A stretch of DNA of 64,000 bases from Luteipulveratus halotolerans (GCF_001247745.1 NZ_LAIR01000002.1:2852001-2916000), one strand, 5' to 3'. Positions 31,596-39,434 are shown, counted from the first letter of the stretch. Notes: generated from the letters alone by a model not told the origin. Made by a program: numbers and translations.

Positions 31596-31868
31596 CCCAT
31601 GCCCGAGTACCGCAAGAAGCCTGTCGTCATCGACGCCATCCAGTGGACCGGCCAGAACGCGGACGAGGTGCTCGCGTTCACCGGATCCGCCGCTCGCCTT
31701 GAGTCAGCCGACTGCCACGGCGACGGCCCGCCCTACCTCGTAGCGATCAACACCCTCGAAGGGCGCATGGTCGCTGGCCGAGACGACTGGATCATCCGTG
31801 GCGTGCAGGGCGAGTTCTACCCGTGCAAGAGTGATATATTTGAGGCAACCTACGAGAGAGTTGCCGAC
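31569..31868 (+). repeat. 300-bp direct repeat, copy 1
   Basis: Covers the 3' end of the previous gene and the whole following gene. It differs from 32140-32439 at one base only (silent C/G within a Val codon). The copies are separated by 271 bp. Confidence 0.95.
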
Positions 31869-31874
31869 CGATGA
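31599..31874 (+). CDS. MPEYRKKP-family phage protein, copy 1
   Basis: 91 residues: MPEYRKKPVVIDAIQWTGQN, then MVAGRDDWIIRGVQGEFYPC and the end SDIFEATYERVADR. This is a widespread small phage protein family of unknown function. The last 13 codons use AT-rich codons unlike the rest of the gene. Good ribosome-binding site (GGAGG). Confidence 0.7.
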   Translation: MPEYRKKPVVIDAIQWTGQNADEVLAFTGSAARLESADCHGDGPPYLVAINTLEGRMVAGRDDWIIRGVQGEFYPCKSDIFEATYERVADR

Positions 31875-32314
31875 GCCGCCGCGACCGGTTCACGCCCACG
31901 TCGGAGCCACGAGAGGCCGCCACAGAGCCCGAGGGCTACTCGCGGACGTGCGGGGTCGCCCAGCGGGACTGTGCCCGTGACGGCTGCGTGTGCCGCCCTC
32001 TGAGGTGGACCGACCTGCGCGGAATCGACCCGCACTTCACTTGCGAGCCCGGGGAGCCGTGCAGTGCGCCTGCGAACGCTCCGACCCGGTGCACCCCGAT
32101 GCCCCAGGCCGTCGCTGACGCACTCGACACCGAGACCGAACCACCAACACCACCCAGGAGGACTGACCCATGCCCGAGTACCGCAAGAAGCCTGTCGTCA
32201 TCGACGCCATCCAGTGGACCGGCCAGAACGCGGACGAGGTGCTCGCGTTCACCGGATCCGCCGCTCGCCTTGAGTCAGCCGACTGCCACGGCGACGGCCC
32301 GCCCTACCTCGTAG
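31871..32314 (+). CDS. hypothetical protein whose 3' end runs into the repeat
   Basis: 147 codons. The first ~90 (MSRRDRFTPTSEPREAATEP ... CAPRDGCVC-like Cys-rich part) lie in the unique spacer; it then enters repeat copy 2 out of frame with the native genes and continues to a chance stop. The true C-terminus was probably lost when the duplication formed. Cys residues at CGVAQRDCARDGCVCRPL suggest a metal site. Confidence 0.45.
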   Translation: MSRRDRFTPTSEPREAATEPEGYSRTCGVAQRDCARDGCVCRPLRWTDLRGIDPHFTCEPGEPCSAPANAPTRCTPMPQAVADALDTETEPPTPPRRTDPCPSTARSLSSSTPSSGPARTRTRCSRSPDPPLALSQPTATATARPTS

Positions 32315-32439
32315 CGATCAACACCCTCGAAGGGCGCATGGTGGCTGGCCGAGACGACTGGATCATCCGTGGCGTGCAGGGCGAGTTCTACCCGTGCAAG
32401 AGTGATATATTTGAGGCAACCTACGAGAGAGTTGCCGAC
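32140..32439 (+). repeat. 300-bp direct repeat, copy 2
   Basis: Second copy, 299 of 300 bases identical to 31569-31868; it ends at the start of the endonuclease VII gene. Confidence 0.95.
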
Positions 32440-32490
32440 GATGAACGAACTGATTCGGTGTCCGAAGTGCGGGGAGATGAAGCCCCGTGA
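32170..32490 (+). CDS. MPEYRKKP-family phage protein, copy 2, extended
   Basis: 106 residues. Identical to copy 1 for 90 residues, then the frame runs on into the endonuclease gene for 16 more (DERTDSVSEVRGDEAP). Overlaps that gene by 50 bases. Confidence 0.65.
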   Translation: MPEYRKKPVVIDAIQWTGQNADEVLAFTGSAARLESADCHGDGPPYLVAINTLEGRMVAGRDDWIIRGVQGEFYPCKSDIFEATYERVADDERTDSVSEVRGDEAP

Positions 32491-32863
32491 GGACTATTAC
32501 GGAGTTCGCAAGCGCGCAGGGTGGTGCAAGGCCTGCTCTCGCGCCAAGAGCGCGGCGTACTACGCGGCCAACAAGGAACGCCAGAAGGCCAAGCACCGCG
32601 AGTGGGTTGCGGCCAACAAGGAGCGCGTGGCTGCCCACAAGGCCAAGTCCGCTTACGGCATCCCACTGGACGAGTACGAGCAACTCATGCGCGAAGGCAA
32701 GTGCGCGATCTGTGGCAACACTGAGCGGCTGCGAATCGACCACCGCCACGTCTCTGAGCGTGTTCGTGGGGTCCTGTGCGACTCGTGCAACAAGGGTCTC
32801 GGGTTCTTCCGCGACGACCCTGCACGGCTCCGCGCAGCGATCCGCTACCTCAAGCGGGGCTAG
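32441..32863 (+). CDS. endonuclease VII-family (HNH) nuclease
   Basis: 140 residues. N-terminal zinc part CPKCGEMKPREDYY ... CKACSRAKS, a helical basic linker with repeats AANKERQ/AANKERV, then the endonuclease VII domain: CAICGNTERLRIDHRHVSE, RGVLCDSCNKGLGFFRDDP. Family members cut branched DNA or act as homing-type endonucleases. Context (next two entries) favours a mobile gene that entered the 3' end of the MPEYRKKP gene. Confidence 0.8.
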   Translation: MNELIRCPKCGEMKPREDYYGVRKRAGWCKACSRAKSAAYYAANKERQKAKHREWVAANKERVAAHKAKSAYGIPLDEYEQLMREGKCAICGNTERLRIDHRHVSERVRGVLCDSCNKGLGFFRDDPARLRAAIRYLKRG

Positions 32864-32912
32864 CGCCAAGCCGGACATCTTCGCCGCCACGTACGAGCGC
32901 GTGGAGGACTGA
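32864..32912 (+). pseudogene. displaced 3' end of an MPEYRKKP-family gene
   Basis: Directly after the endonuclease stop, the DNA encodes KPDIFAATYERVED and a stop, clearly the native GC-rich end of the MPEYRKKP gene. The intact copies carry instead the AT-rich ending SDIFEATYERVAD. So this is the original 3' end, cut off by the cassette. Confidence 0.75.
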
Positions 32913-32915
32913 GCC

Positions 32916-33041
32916 ATGAGCGTCCACCCGTCCCCCGACTGCGACCAGGGCAAGCACACCGCCTGCGACCAGTCCGCATGGGATCACACCACCGACCAAC
33001 CCACCAACTGCGACTGCACCTGCCACCAGGAGAAGCGATGA
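32916..33041 (+). CDS. 41-residue Cys-rich protein
   Basis: DCDQGKHTACDQSAWDHTTD then NCDCTCHQEKR; four to five Cys suggest zinc binding. ATGA overlap with the next gene. Function unknown. Confidence 0.5.
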   Translation: MSVHPSPDCDQGKHTACDQSAWDHTTDQPTNCDCTCHQEKR

Positions 33042-33436
33042 CCATCGACCCGACCGACCTCACCCGACGCAGCGGCGTCGCCGACCTCGACGCCGCCACC
33101 CACGACGGCCCCGAAGGCATCACCGCCCCCTACGGGTGGAACGCCGACGCCGGCCTGCCCCGATCCAACCCCGACCTCCTCAAGCCCGCGCCGTTCCCGC
33201 AGCCCGGCCCACAGCTCGTCGCCGATCGTGACGACGACTTCGTGCTGAGCGTCAAGGAGTGGCACCCCGGGTTCCGGGTGTGGCTCGACCCCGAGGACAT
33301 CGACTCCGCCCGCCGCGAGTACCCGTTCGAGCGGTACGTGCCCGTGAGCATCGGCGCAGCCGTGCCCGTCATCCACCCCGTCGGCCGCATGTGGGGTCAG
33401 CCCGCACCCGAACCCACCACCAACAAGGACGTCTGA
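33038..33436 (+). CDS. hypothetical phage protein
   Basis: 132 residues: an acidic, Pro-rich N-terminal half and a small beta domain in the second half (DFVLSVKEWHPGFRVWLDPE). No family recognised. Confidence 0.5.
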   Translation: MTIDPTDLTRRSGVADLDAATHDGPEGITAPYGWNADAGLPRSNPDLLKPAPFPQPGPQLVADRDDDFVLSVKEWHPGFRVWLDPEDIDSARREYPFERYVPVSIGAAVPVIHPVGRMWGQPAPEPTTNKDV

Positions 33437-33684
33437 TGCGGATGAGCACCACAGACGCCATGAGAGCCAGGCGCATCAAGGTCGTGATGGCGATCATGAC
33501 CGGTGCCGCCCCCGAAGCGCAGGAGCGCGCATGGGCGGCGCTCGAAACGCAGACCCGCGCCGACGAGTGCGACACCCTCGCTGACCAGGCGCACGCAACG
33601 TCGGCCGCGTTCGTCGCGGCCGACCTACGCAGCCAGGCAGTCCAGCACCGAGACACCCTCGCCGACCTCGACAACGCCACCTGA
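33436..33684 (+). CDS. hypothetical phage protein
   Basis: 82 residues, mostly one long helical pair (RRIKVVMAIMTGAAPEAQER ... TLADQAHATSAAFVAADL). Resembles in style the 91-residue protein at 31320 (ARITLAMALM); perhaps a paralogue. Last gene before a terminator. Confidence 0.5.
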   Translation: MRMSTTDAMRARRIKVVMAIMTGAAPEAQERAWAALETQTRADECDTLADQAHATSAAFVAADLRSQAVQHRDTLADLDNAT

Positions 33685-33693
33685 CCCGACACT

Positions 33694-33732
33694 GCGGGTG
33701 GGCTCACGCACATCCGCACGGAGCCCACCCGC
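33694..33732 (+). terminator. terminator hairpin of the early operon
   Basis: Perfect 12-bp stem GCGGGTGGGCTC/GAGCCCACCCGC with a 15-base loop, 10 bases after the previous stop. Confidence 0.7.
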
Positions 33733-33792
33733 ACCACCGCACGGCCCAACTAAACAGCGCACTCACCCGAGGACCCAGCACCAGGAGCACCC

Positions 33793-33898
33793 ATGCCCCA
33801 GCCCTGCACGAGAGGCTGCACCACCCGCGGCAACCACCAGCCCGACTGCACCCACACCACCGAATGCCCCGACAGCTGCACCAACCACTGCACCGGAT
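33793..33898 (+). pseudogene. zinc-finger phage protein, 5' part (IS-interrupted)
   Basis: First 35 codons (Cys-rich: CTRGCTTRGNHQPDCTHTTE, CPDSCTNHC) of a gene broken by the IS at 33899. The last three bases, GAT, are the target duplication. Removing the IS and one GAT joins this frame exactly to 35234 and gives an open protein of 235 residues. Confidence 0.8.
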
Positions 33899-33946
33899 TG
33901 AACCGCCCCGGGATGTCCGGAGACTTCATTACTGGAGGATGAAGTC

Positions 33947-34276
33947 ATGGCACGTCCCTCGAAGTACCCGCGTGAGCTGCGGGAGCGTGCGGTCCGGATG
34001 GTGACGGAGTCAGTCGCCGCCGGCGAGTACACCAGCGAGTTCGAAGCGATCCGCACGATCGCGGCTCGACTGGGCATCGGGTCTCCCGAGACCCTGCGTA
34101 AGTGGGTTCGCCAGGCCCAGGTCGATGGCGGGACCCGACCGGGTCGCACGACCCAGGAGCTGGAGGAGATCCGGGCGTTGAAGAAGGAGAACGCCGAGCT
34201 GCGCCGGGCGAACGAGATCTTGAAGTCAGCGTCGGCTTTCTTCGCGGCGGAGCTCGACCGCCCACCCAGGTACTGA
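33947..34276 (+). CDS. IS3 transposase OrfA
   Basis: 109 residues: HTH_Tnp_1 domain (KYPRELRERAVRMVTESVAA, then IRTIAARLGIGSPETLRKWV) and a leucine-zipper end (LEEIRALKKENAELRRANEI). Binds the IS ends. Translation of the downstream frame needs a -1 shift near 34250-34270. Confidence 0.9.
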   Translation: MARPSKYPRELRERAVRMVTESVAAGEYTSEFEAIRTIAARLGIGSPETLRKWVRQAQVDGGTRPGRTTQELEEIRALKKENAELRRANEILKSASAFFAAELDRPPRY

Positions 34277-35190
34277 CCGAGTTCATCGACACTCATCGTG
34301 AGGAGTTCGGGGTCGAGCCGATCTGTCGAGTGCTGTGCGAGCACGGCGTCAAGATCGCCCCGTCGACGTACTACGAGGCCCGCGATCGGGCGCCCTCAGC
34401 GCGGACGCTGCGCGATGCGCAGGTCGGCGAGCTGATCCGGTCCGCGCGTCAGCAGCGGTTCGTGACCCGGTTCGGTGCGCGCAAGATGTGGTTGCACCTG
34501 CGCAGGCAGGGCCATGACGTGGCCCGGTGCACCGTGGAGCGAGTGATGGCCGCGAACGGCTGGCAGGGCGCACTGCGGGGCAAGCAGGTGCGGACCACCA
34601 TCGCTGACCCGCGCGATGCCCGAGCGGCGGATCTGGTCCAGCGAGACTTCACCGCCTCGGCCCCGAACCGGCTGTGGGTCGCTGACTTCACCTATGTCGC
34701 GACCTGGTCCGGGACCGTCTACGTCGCGTTCGTCATCGACGTCTACTCCCGGATGATCGTCGGCTGGCGCGCGGCCACCAGCATGAGCACCCAGCTGGTG
34801 CTGGACACCCTCGAGCACGCGATCTGGTCACGCCGCCAGCACGGCGTGGACGACCTGACCGGGCTGGTGCACCACACCGACGCCGGCAGCCAGTACACCT
34901 CTTTCGCCTTCACTACCAGGCTGATTGACGCCGGCGTGGACGCATCAGTGGGTTCGGTGGGCGACGCCTACGACAACGCGATGGCTGAGTCCCAGATCGG
35001 CGCGTACAAGACCGAGCTGATCCGTCCCGACGGGCCGTGGCGCGATGTCGAGCACGTCGAGCTCGACACCCTGCAGTGGGTCCACTGGTTCAACCACGAC
35101 CGACCCCACGAGTCCATCGACGACCTGACACCCATCGAGGTCGAATCAGCCCACTACGCTGCACGAAACCGTCTCATCCCGTCCGGGTAG
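34258..35190 (+). CDS. IS3 transposase OrfB (catalytic part)
   Basis: The frame is -1 relative to OrfA and is open across the overlap; it is made as an OrfAB fusion. DDE catalytic residues: Asp in WVADFTYVATWSGTVYVAF, Asp in HHTDAGSQYTS, Glu in MAESQIGAYKTELI. HTH_21 and rve integrase-core domains in the usual order. Start given at the likely shift point; it has no own ribosome-binding site. Confidence 0.88.
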   Translation, partial: PPTQVLTEFIDTHREEFGVEPICRVLCEHGVKIAPSTYYEARDRAPSARTLRDAQVGELIRSARQQRFVTRFGARKMWLHLRRQGHDVARCTVERVMAANGWQGALRGKQVRTTIADPRDARAADLVQRDFTASAPNRLWVADFTYVATWSGTVYVAFVIDVYSRMIVGWRAATSMSTQLVLDTLEHAIWSRRQHGVDDLTGLVHHTDAGSQYTSFAFTTRLIDAGVDASVGSVGDAYDNAMAESQIGAYKTELIRPDGPWRDVEHVELDTLQWVHWFNHDRPHESIDDLTPIEVESAHYAARNRLIPSG

Positions 35191-35230
35191 AGACACAACA
35201 CGAAGTGTCCGGAAACCCCGGGGCGGTTCA

Positions 35231-35835
35231 GATGCGCACCACGACCAGCCACCACCGGCCACTACTGCACCCGCTGCACCGACCGCTTCCTCACCAACCT
35301 CCGTGCACTCCCCGACCTCGCAGTCACCGCCCACAACATGCCCGGCGGCCGACTCATCACCCGCACCAACACCGACACCCCAGACCGGCGCGCCACCAAG
35401 GTCGACCAGCACTCACCCGCACCCGCCATCGACGAAGTCGACGACGTCTGCGACTGGGCCTACGACATCGCCCTCGCGATAGCCGACCACCTCGGCCACA
35501 AGCACGGACCGTTCCGATACCGCGTCGACGGCGTCCCCGTGAAGTGGGCACTCACCCAGCACATCACCTACCTCACCAACCACGTCGACACCGTCCTCGG
35601 AGTCGACTGGCACGAGACCACCTACGACGACGCCCACCGCTACGCCCGACGACTCCAGCGACGGACCGGCACCGACGACCTCATCCACCGCATCCGCGAG
35701 CGCTGCCCCAGCTGCGACCAGAGGACCCTGACCCGAGAGGACGGCGCCGGCAAGGTGCTCTGCAACAACCGCGACTGCCAACGCATCTGGACTGAGGACG
35801 AGTACGCCCGCCTCGCCGTCGTCGTCGCGTCGTGA
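35231..35835 (+). pseudogene. zinc-finger phage protein, 3' part
   Basis: Continuation of the gene at 33793 after the IS. It starts with the second GAT, then runs YCTRCTDRFLTNLRALPDLA, a middle domain (CDWAYDIALAIADHLGHKHG) and a C-terminal zinc ribbon CPSCDQRTL...CNNRDCQRIW. An internal ATG (35338) could still give a 165-residue product. Likely a DNA-binding protein of the pre-terminase region; function unknown. Confidence 0.75.
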
Positions 35836-36065
35836 CCTGGGACCCGTACGGCCGCCTCCTCACCATCGAGGAGGCGGCCCGCGCCGTCGACCGACCCACG
35901 TCCACCATCCGCCGATGGATCACCGAAGGACGCCTCACCCCCACCGCTGCCCTGGGGCACCGCAAGCTCTACCGCGAGTCCGACGTCCTCGCCGCCGACG
36001 CCGACGCGCACCGCGGCCGACGACGCCCACGCGGTGTCAGACCACGCACGCCCGGCTTGACATAG
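35832..36065 (+). CDS. MerR/excisionase-type HTH protein
   Basis: 77 residues from a GTG that overlaps the previous stop. LTIEEAARAVDRPTSTIRRW and LGHRKLYRESDVLAAD are the winged-helix hallmarks. The C-terminus is basic. It may regulate the late region; a promoter starts inside its last codons. Confidence 0.7.
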   Translation: MTWDPYGRLLTIEEAARAVDRPTSTIRRWITEGRLTPTAALGHRKLYRESDVLAADADAHRGRRRPRGVRPRTPGLT

Positions 36066-36085
36066 ACCGAGCACTCTCCTGCTAT
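36057..36085 (+). promoter_or_regulatory. promoter before the HNH/terminase region
   Basis: TTGACA - 17 bp - TGCTAT (an alternative -10, TATGCT, is three bases further). It is the best promoter match in the phage part and would drive RNA from about 36092 into the hairpin at 36130-36163. Confidence 0.6.
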
Positions 36086-36129
36086 GCTGCGCACAGCGCA
36101 TCCATCAACCCTTCAACCGGTTGACCGCA

Positions 36130-36163
36130 AAGAAGCCCCGACCCACCAGGGTCGGGGCTTCTT
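36130..36163 (+). terminator. strong hairpin: attenuator or end of a ~70-nt RNA
   Basis: 15-bp perfect stem AAGAAGCCCCGACCC/GGGTCGGGGCTTCTT with a 4-base loop, about 40 bases after the expected start point. It either makes a short RNA or limits read-through into the HNH genes. The left arm AAGAAGCCCC recurs in the hairpin before the third HNH gene. Confidence 0.6.
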
Positions 36164-36299
36164 GCATGCCCGGACGCGCCCCAGATCCCCGGAGCCCAGC
36201 ACTCAGCAACGCCCAAGGCCCACCACGCGCGGGCCGACGGGACACGCCACCCACACGAGCCACGCTCGAGCTGGGCCCCGGCCAAACCAGGGAGCAGCC

Positions 36300-36608
36300 A
36301 TGGCACGCCGCGTCTGCGCCGAACCAGGCTGCCCAACCATCACCGACCGCACCCGCTGCCCCACACACGAACGCCAACGCGACCAAGCACGAGGTACGCC
36401 GGCAGAGCGCGGCTACGGCAGCGACCACCGACGCACTCGGGCGCAGCTACTGCCACAAGCCATCGGCCAACCGTGCCACTTCTGCGGCGAGCCAATGAAC
36501 GAGGGTCAGCCTCTCGCCCTCGACCACACCGAGGACCGCAGCGGATACCGCGGAATGGCCCACCTCTCATGCAACGCAGCAGACGGTGGCCGCCGCACGC
36601 CGAGATAG
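36300..36608 (+). CDS. HNH endonuclease (terminase-linked)
   Basis: 102 residues: CAEPGCPTI...CPTHERQRD, then CHFCGEPM ... LALDHTEDRSGYRGMAHLSC and NAADGG, the short HNH core. HNH proteins coded just before the terminase genes assist cleavage and packaging in many siphoviruses. Ribosome-binding site GGGAG before the ATG. Confidence 0.75.
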   Translation: MARRVCAEPGCPTITDRTRCPTHERQRDQARGTPAERGYGSDHRRTRAQLLPQAIGQPCHFCGEPMNEGQPLALDHTEDRSGYRGMAHLSCNAADGGRRTPR

Positions 36609-36622
36609 CAACACCAACAAGT

Positions 36623-36653
36623 AGCCCCCGCGCGATTGCAGTCGCCGGGGGCT
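36623..36653 (+). other. hairpin upstream of second HNH gene
   Basis: AGCCCCCG...CGGGGGCT stem ending 28 bases before the ATG at 36681; related to the hairpins at 36130 and 37316. Confidence 0.55.
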
Positions 36654-36680
36654 CGGTCATTCCCACTGGAGGGGAACAAC

Positions 36681-37190
36681 ATGAGCGAGCGTACCTGCAC
36701 CGTCGACGGATGCGACAAGCCGCACCGAGCCAAAGGGCTGTGCGTCACCCACTACAACCAAGCGCGCTACGAACCAGACGAGCGACACCGCAAGGTGCTC
36801 GTGCCATGCGCTGCCTGTGGCACCGAGGTCACACGCCTCGCCGACGAGCGGCGCGAACCGGCCTGCTCGGTCCGCTGCCGAACGCTGATCCAGTTCGGCG
36901 TGGCAACGCACAGCGGATACGACTGGGCAGCATCAGCCATGCAGAGAGCAGCCAAGCTCGGGGCGACCGTGATCCATCACGTCGAACGCGAAGCGATCTT
37001 CGAGCGCGACGCCTTCCGCTGCTACCTCTGCGGCACCGACACCAGCAAAGCGACCTCGCCATTCGACCCTCGAAGCGCGACCGTCGACCACGTCGTCCCG
37101 CTCAGCCGAGGCGGCGAACACACCCTGACGAACCTCCGATGCTGCTGCCTCCACTGCAACTCATCGAAGCGGGATGTAGTCGCGGCATAG
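36681..37190 (+). CDS. HNH endonuclease with N-terminal zinc finger, paralogue 1
   Basis: 169 residues. N-terminal CTVDGCDKPHRAKGLCVTHY finger, a second CAACGTEV...CSVRC site, then the HNH core: CYLCGTDTS, ATVDHVVPLSRGGEHTLTN, CCLHCNSSKRD. Resembles free-standing phage homing endonucleases. Strong ribosome-binding site GGAGGGG. Shares its N-terminal pattern MxERTC...GLCxxHYxxARY with the next gene. Confidence 0.8.
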   Translation: MSERTCTVDGCDKPHRAKGLCVTHYNQARYEPDERHRKVLVPCAACGTEVTRLADERREPACSVRCRTLIQFGVATHSGYDWAASAMQRAAKLGATVIHHVEREAIFERDAFRCYLCGTDTSKATSPFDPRSATVDHVVPLSRGGEHTLTNLRCCCLHCNSSKRDVVAA

Positions 37191-37315
37191 CACCAGGCAC
37201 CAGGGGGGTGGGGCCGAAGCGGGCCGCCACGTTTACCGCCGGAGAGCTGTCTCCGATAAAAATCGGGTTCAGACATTCGGCGGGTGCGTTTCGAATACCA
37301 CAGAGTGCATAAGAA

Positions 37316-37346
37316 GCCCCCGCGACGGCTGCAACCGTCCGAGGGC
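37316..37346 (+). other. hairpin upstream of third HNH gene
   Basis: GCCC and GACGG pair with CCGTC and GGGC around CTGCAA; preceded by AAGAA as in the hairpin at 36130. 27 bases before the ATG at 37374. Confidence 0.5.
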
Positions 37347-37373
37347 GTGTCCAACCTGAAGGAACAGGCTGAC

Positions 37374-38060
37374 ATGACCGAGCGTACCTGCTCGTCAGAA
37401 GACTGCGTGCGCACCATTTGCGCGAGCGGCCTCTGCCGGAACCATTACGACCGCGCGCGGTATCTCGCTCGTCGAGTGCGTACTCCGAGAGTTCATGACC
37501 AACCGGCCTGGCCGGACTGGGATGGCGCGTTCTCGGTCCTCGACTGGCGGGAGTGCGCTCGCTGCGGTCGTCAGTTCGCCCGCGGAGGCAGATCGACGTT
37601 CTGCTCGGCGAGATGCAAGAGCGCGGCGTACCGAGACGCCGCGTCGCAGAGGTGCTCGGCCGATGATTGCGAGAGGTCGGTTCGGGCGAAGGGCATGTGC
37701 AACATGCACTATCGCCGGGTCCTCCGCGCTGAGGGCAGGATCTCGACTAAGACGCCGTGGACTGACGCCCGGCGGGACTCGTACCACCGGCGCCGGGCGT
37801 TGAAGGTCTCGGCGTCGACGGGCGATCCGGTCGAGCGGGACGTGATCGCGAAGCGCGATGGGTTCAAGTGTGGTCTCTGCGGTCGGCGTGTGGCCATGGA
37901 TCTTGTCTGGCCGCATCCGATGAGCCCGTCTCTCGATCATGTCGTGCCGCTTTCGGAAGGCGGCGACCATGCGCCGGCGAATGTGCAGCTCGCTCACCTG
38001 CGGTGCAACGTGTCGAAGGGCGCGCGAGGTGGCGGCGAGCAGCTGGCATTGATCGGCTGA
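37374..38060 (+). CDS. HNH endonuclease with zinc fingers, paralogue 2
   Basis: 228 residues. N-terminal finger CSSEDCVRTICASGLCRNHY, a middle CARCGRQF...CSARCKS site, a third finger CSADDCERSVRAKGMCNMHY, and the HNH core CGLCGRRV ... PSLDHVVPLSEGGDHAPANV, LRCNVSKG. A longer relative of the previous protein, probably a mobile endonuclease inserted between the first HNH gene and the small terminase. Confidence 0.8.
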   Translation: MTERTCSSEDCVRTICASGLCRNHYDRARYLARRVRTPRVHDQPAWPDWDGAFSVLDWRECARCGRQFARGGRSTFCSARCKSAAYRDAASQRCSADDCERSVRAKGMCNMHYRRVLRAEGRISTKTPWTDARRDSYHRRRALKVSASTGDPVERDVIAKRDGFKCGLCGRRVAMDLVWPHPMSPSLDHVVPLSEGGDHAPANVQLAHLRCNVSKGARGGGEQLALIG

Positions 38061-38117
38061 GCGCGAGGCTCAGTCGCTGACGGTTCGCGGCGCGAGGCCG
38101 CTGAGGAGTGATCGAGC

Positions 38118-38150
38118 ATGGGCAGTGGTGGCGCGCGGAACCGTTCGGGC
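38118..38150 (+). pseudogene. small terminase subunit, first 11 codons
   Basis: MGSGGARNRSG behind ribosome-binding site GAGGAG. Cut by the IS at 38151; the last codon GGC is the target duplication. The opening MGSGGxR is typical of terS in this phage group. Continues at 39486. Confidence 0.75.
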
Positions 38151-38190
38151 TGAACCGCCCCGGGGTTTCCGGACACTTCGTGTTGTGTCT

Positions 38191-39123
38191 CTACCCGGAC
38201 GGGATGAGACGGTTTCGTGCAGCGTAGTGGGCTGATTCGACCTCGATGGGTGTCAGGTCGTCGATGGACTCGTGGGGTCGGTCGTGGTTGAACCAGTGGA
38301 CCCACTGCAGGGTGTCGAGCTCGACGTGCTCGACATCGCGCCACGGCCCGTCGGGACGGATCAGCTCGGTCTTGTACGCGCCGATCTGGGACTCAGCCAT
38401 CGCGTTGTCGTAGGCGTCGCCCACCGAACCCACTGATGGGTCCACGCCGGCGTCAATCAGCCTGGTAGTGAAGGCGAAAGAGGTGTACTGGCTGCCGGCG
38501 TCGGTGTGGTGCACCAGCCCGGTCAGGTCGTCCACGCCGTGCTGGCGGCGTGACCAGATCGCGTGCTCGAGGGTGTCCAGCACCAGCTGGGTGCTCATGC
38601 TGGTGGCCGCGCGCCAGCCGACGATCATCCGGGAGTAGACGTCGATGACGAACGCGACGTAGACGGTCCCGGACCAGGTCGCGACATAGGTGAAGTCAGC
38701 GACCCACAGCCGGTTCGGGGCCGAGGCGGTGAAGTCTCGCTGGACCAGATCCGCCGCTCGGGCATCGCGCGGGTCAGCGATGGTGGTCCGCACCTGCTTG
38801 CCCCGCAGTGCGCCCTGCCAGCCGTTCGCGGCCATCACTCGCTCCACGGTGCACCGGGCCACGTCATGGCCCTGCCTGCGCAGGTGCAACCACATCTTGC
38901 GCGCACCGAACCGGGTCACGAACCGCTGCTGACGCGCGGACCGGATCAGCTCGCCGACCTGCGCATCGCGCAGCGTCCGCGCTGAGGGCGCCCGATCGCG
39001 GGCCTCGTAGTACGTCGACGGGGCGATCTTGACGCCGTGCTCGCACAGCACTCGACAGATCGGCTCGACCCCGAACTCCTCACGATGAGTGTCGATGAAC
39101 TCGGTCAGTACCTGGGTGGGCGG
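38191..39123 (-). CDS. IS3 transposase OrfB, copy 2
   Basis: Catalytic DDE half, read by -1 shift from OrfA. It differs from copy 1 by one residue (Pro for Ala in GVDPSVGSV, position 38439). All three acidic residues are kept, so both copies should be active. Confidence 0.88.
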   Translation of the reverse strand, partial: PPTQVLTEFIDTHREEFGVEPICRVLCEHGVKIAPSTYYEARDRAPSARTLRDAQVGELIRSARQQRFVTRFGARKMWLHLRRQGHDVARCTVERVMAANGWQGALRGKQVRTTIADPRDARAADLVQRDFTASAPNRLWVADFTYVATWSGTVYVAFVIDVYSRMIVGWRAATSMSTQLVLDTLEHAIWSRRQHGVDDLTGLVHHTDAGSQYTSFAFTTRLIDAGVDPSVGSVGDAYDNAMAESQIGAYKTELIRPDGPWRDVEHVELDTLQWVHWFNHDRPHESIDDLTPIEVESAHYAARNRLIPSG

Positions 39124-39434
39124 TCGAGCTCCGCCGCGAAGAAAGCCGACGCTGACTTCAAGATCTCGTTCGCCCGGCGCAGCTCGGCGTTCTCCTTCTT
39201 CAACGCCCGGATCTCCTCCAGCTCCTGGGTCGTGCGACCCGGTCGGGTCCCGCCATCGACCTGGGCCTGGCGAACCCACTTACGCAGGGTCTCGGGAGAC
39301 CCGATGCCCAGTCGAGCCGCGATCGTGCGGATCGCTTCGAACTCGCTGGTGTACTCGCCGGCGGCGACTGACTCCGTCACCATCCGGACCGCACGCTCCC
39401 GCAGCTCACGCGGGTACTTCGAGGGACGTGCCAT
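39105..39434 (-). CDS. IS3 transposase OrfA, copy 2
   Basis: 109 residues, identical in protein sequence to the OrfA of copy 1. HTH domain plus leucine zipper; intact. Confidence 0.9.
   Translation of the reverse strand: MARPSKYPRELRERAVRMVTESVAAGEYTSEFEAIRTIAARLGIGSPETLRKWVRQAQVDGGTRPGRTTQELEEIRALKKENAELRRANEILKSASAFFAAELDRPPRY

Larger units (their letters stand above)
33899..35230 (+). mobile_element. IS3-family insertion sequence, copy 1
   Basis: 1332 bp with terminal inverted repeats beginning TGAACCGCCCCGGG at both ends, and a 3-bp target duplication GAT. Carries orfA and orfB in the usual overlapping -1 arrangement. Copy 2 (38151-39482) has the same length, in opposite orientation, with at least one base difference (34942). 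Confidence 0.93.
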
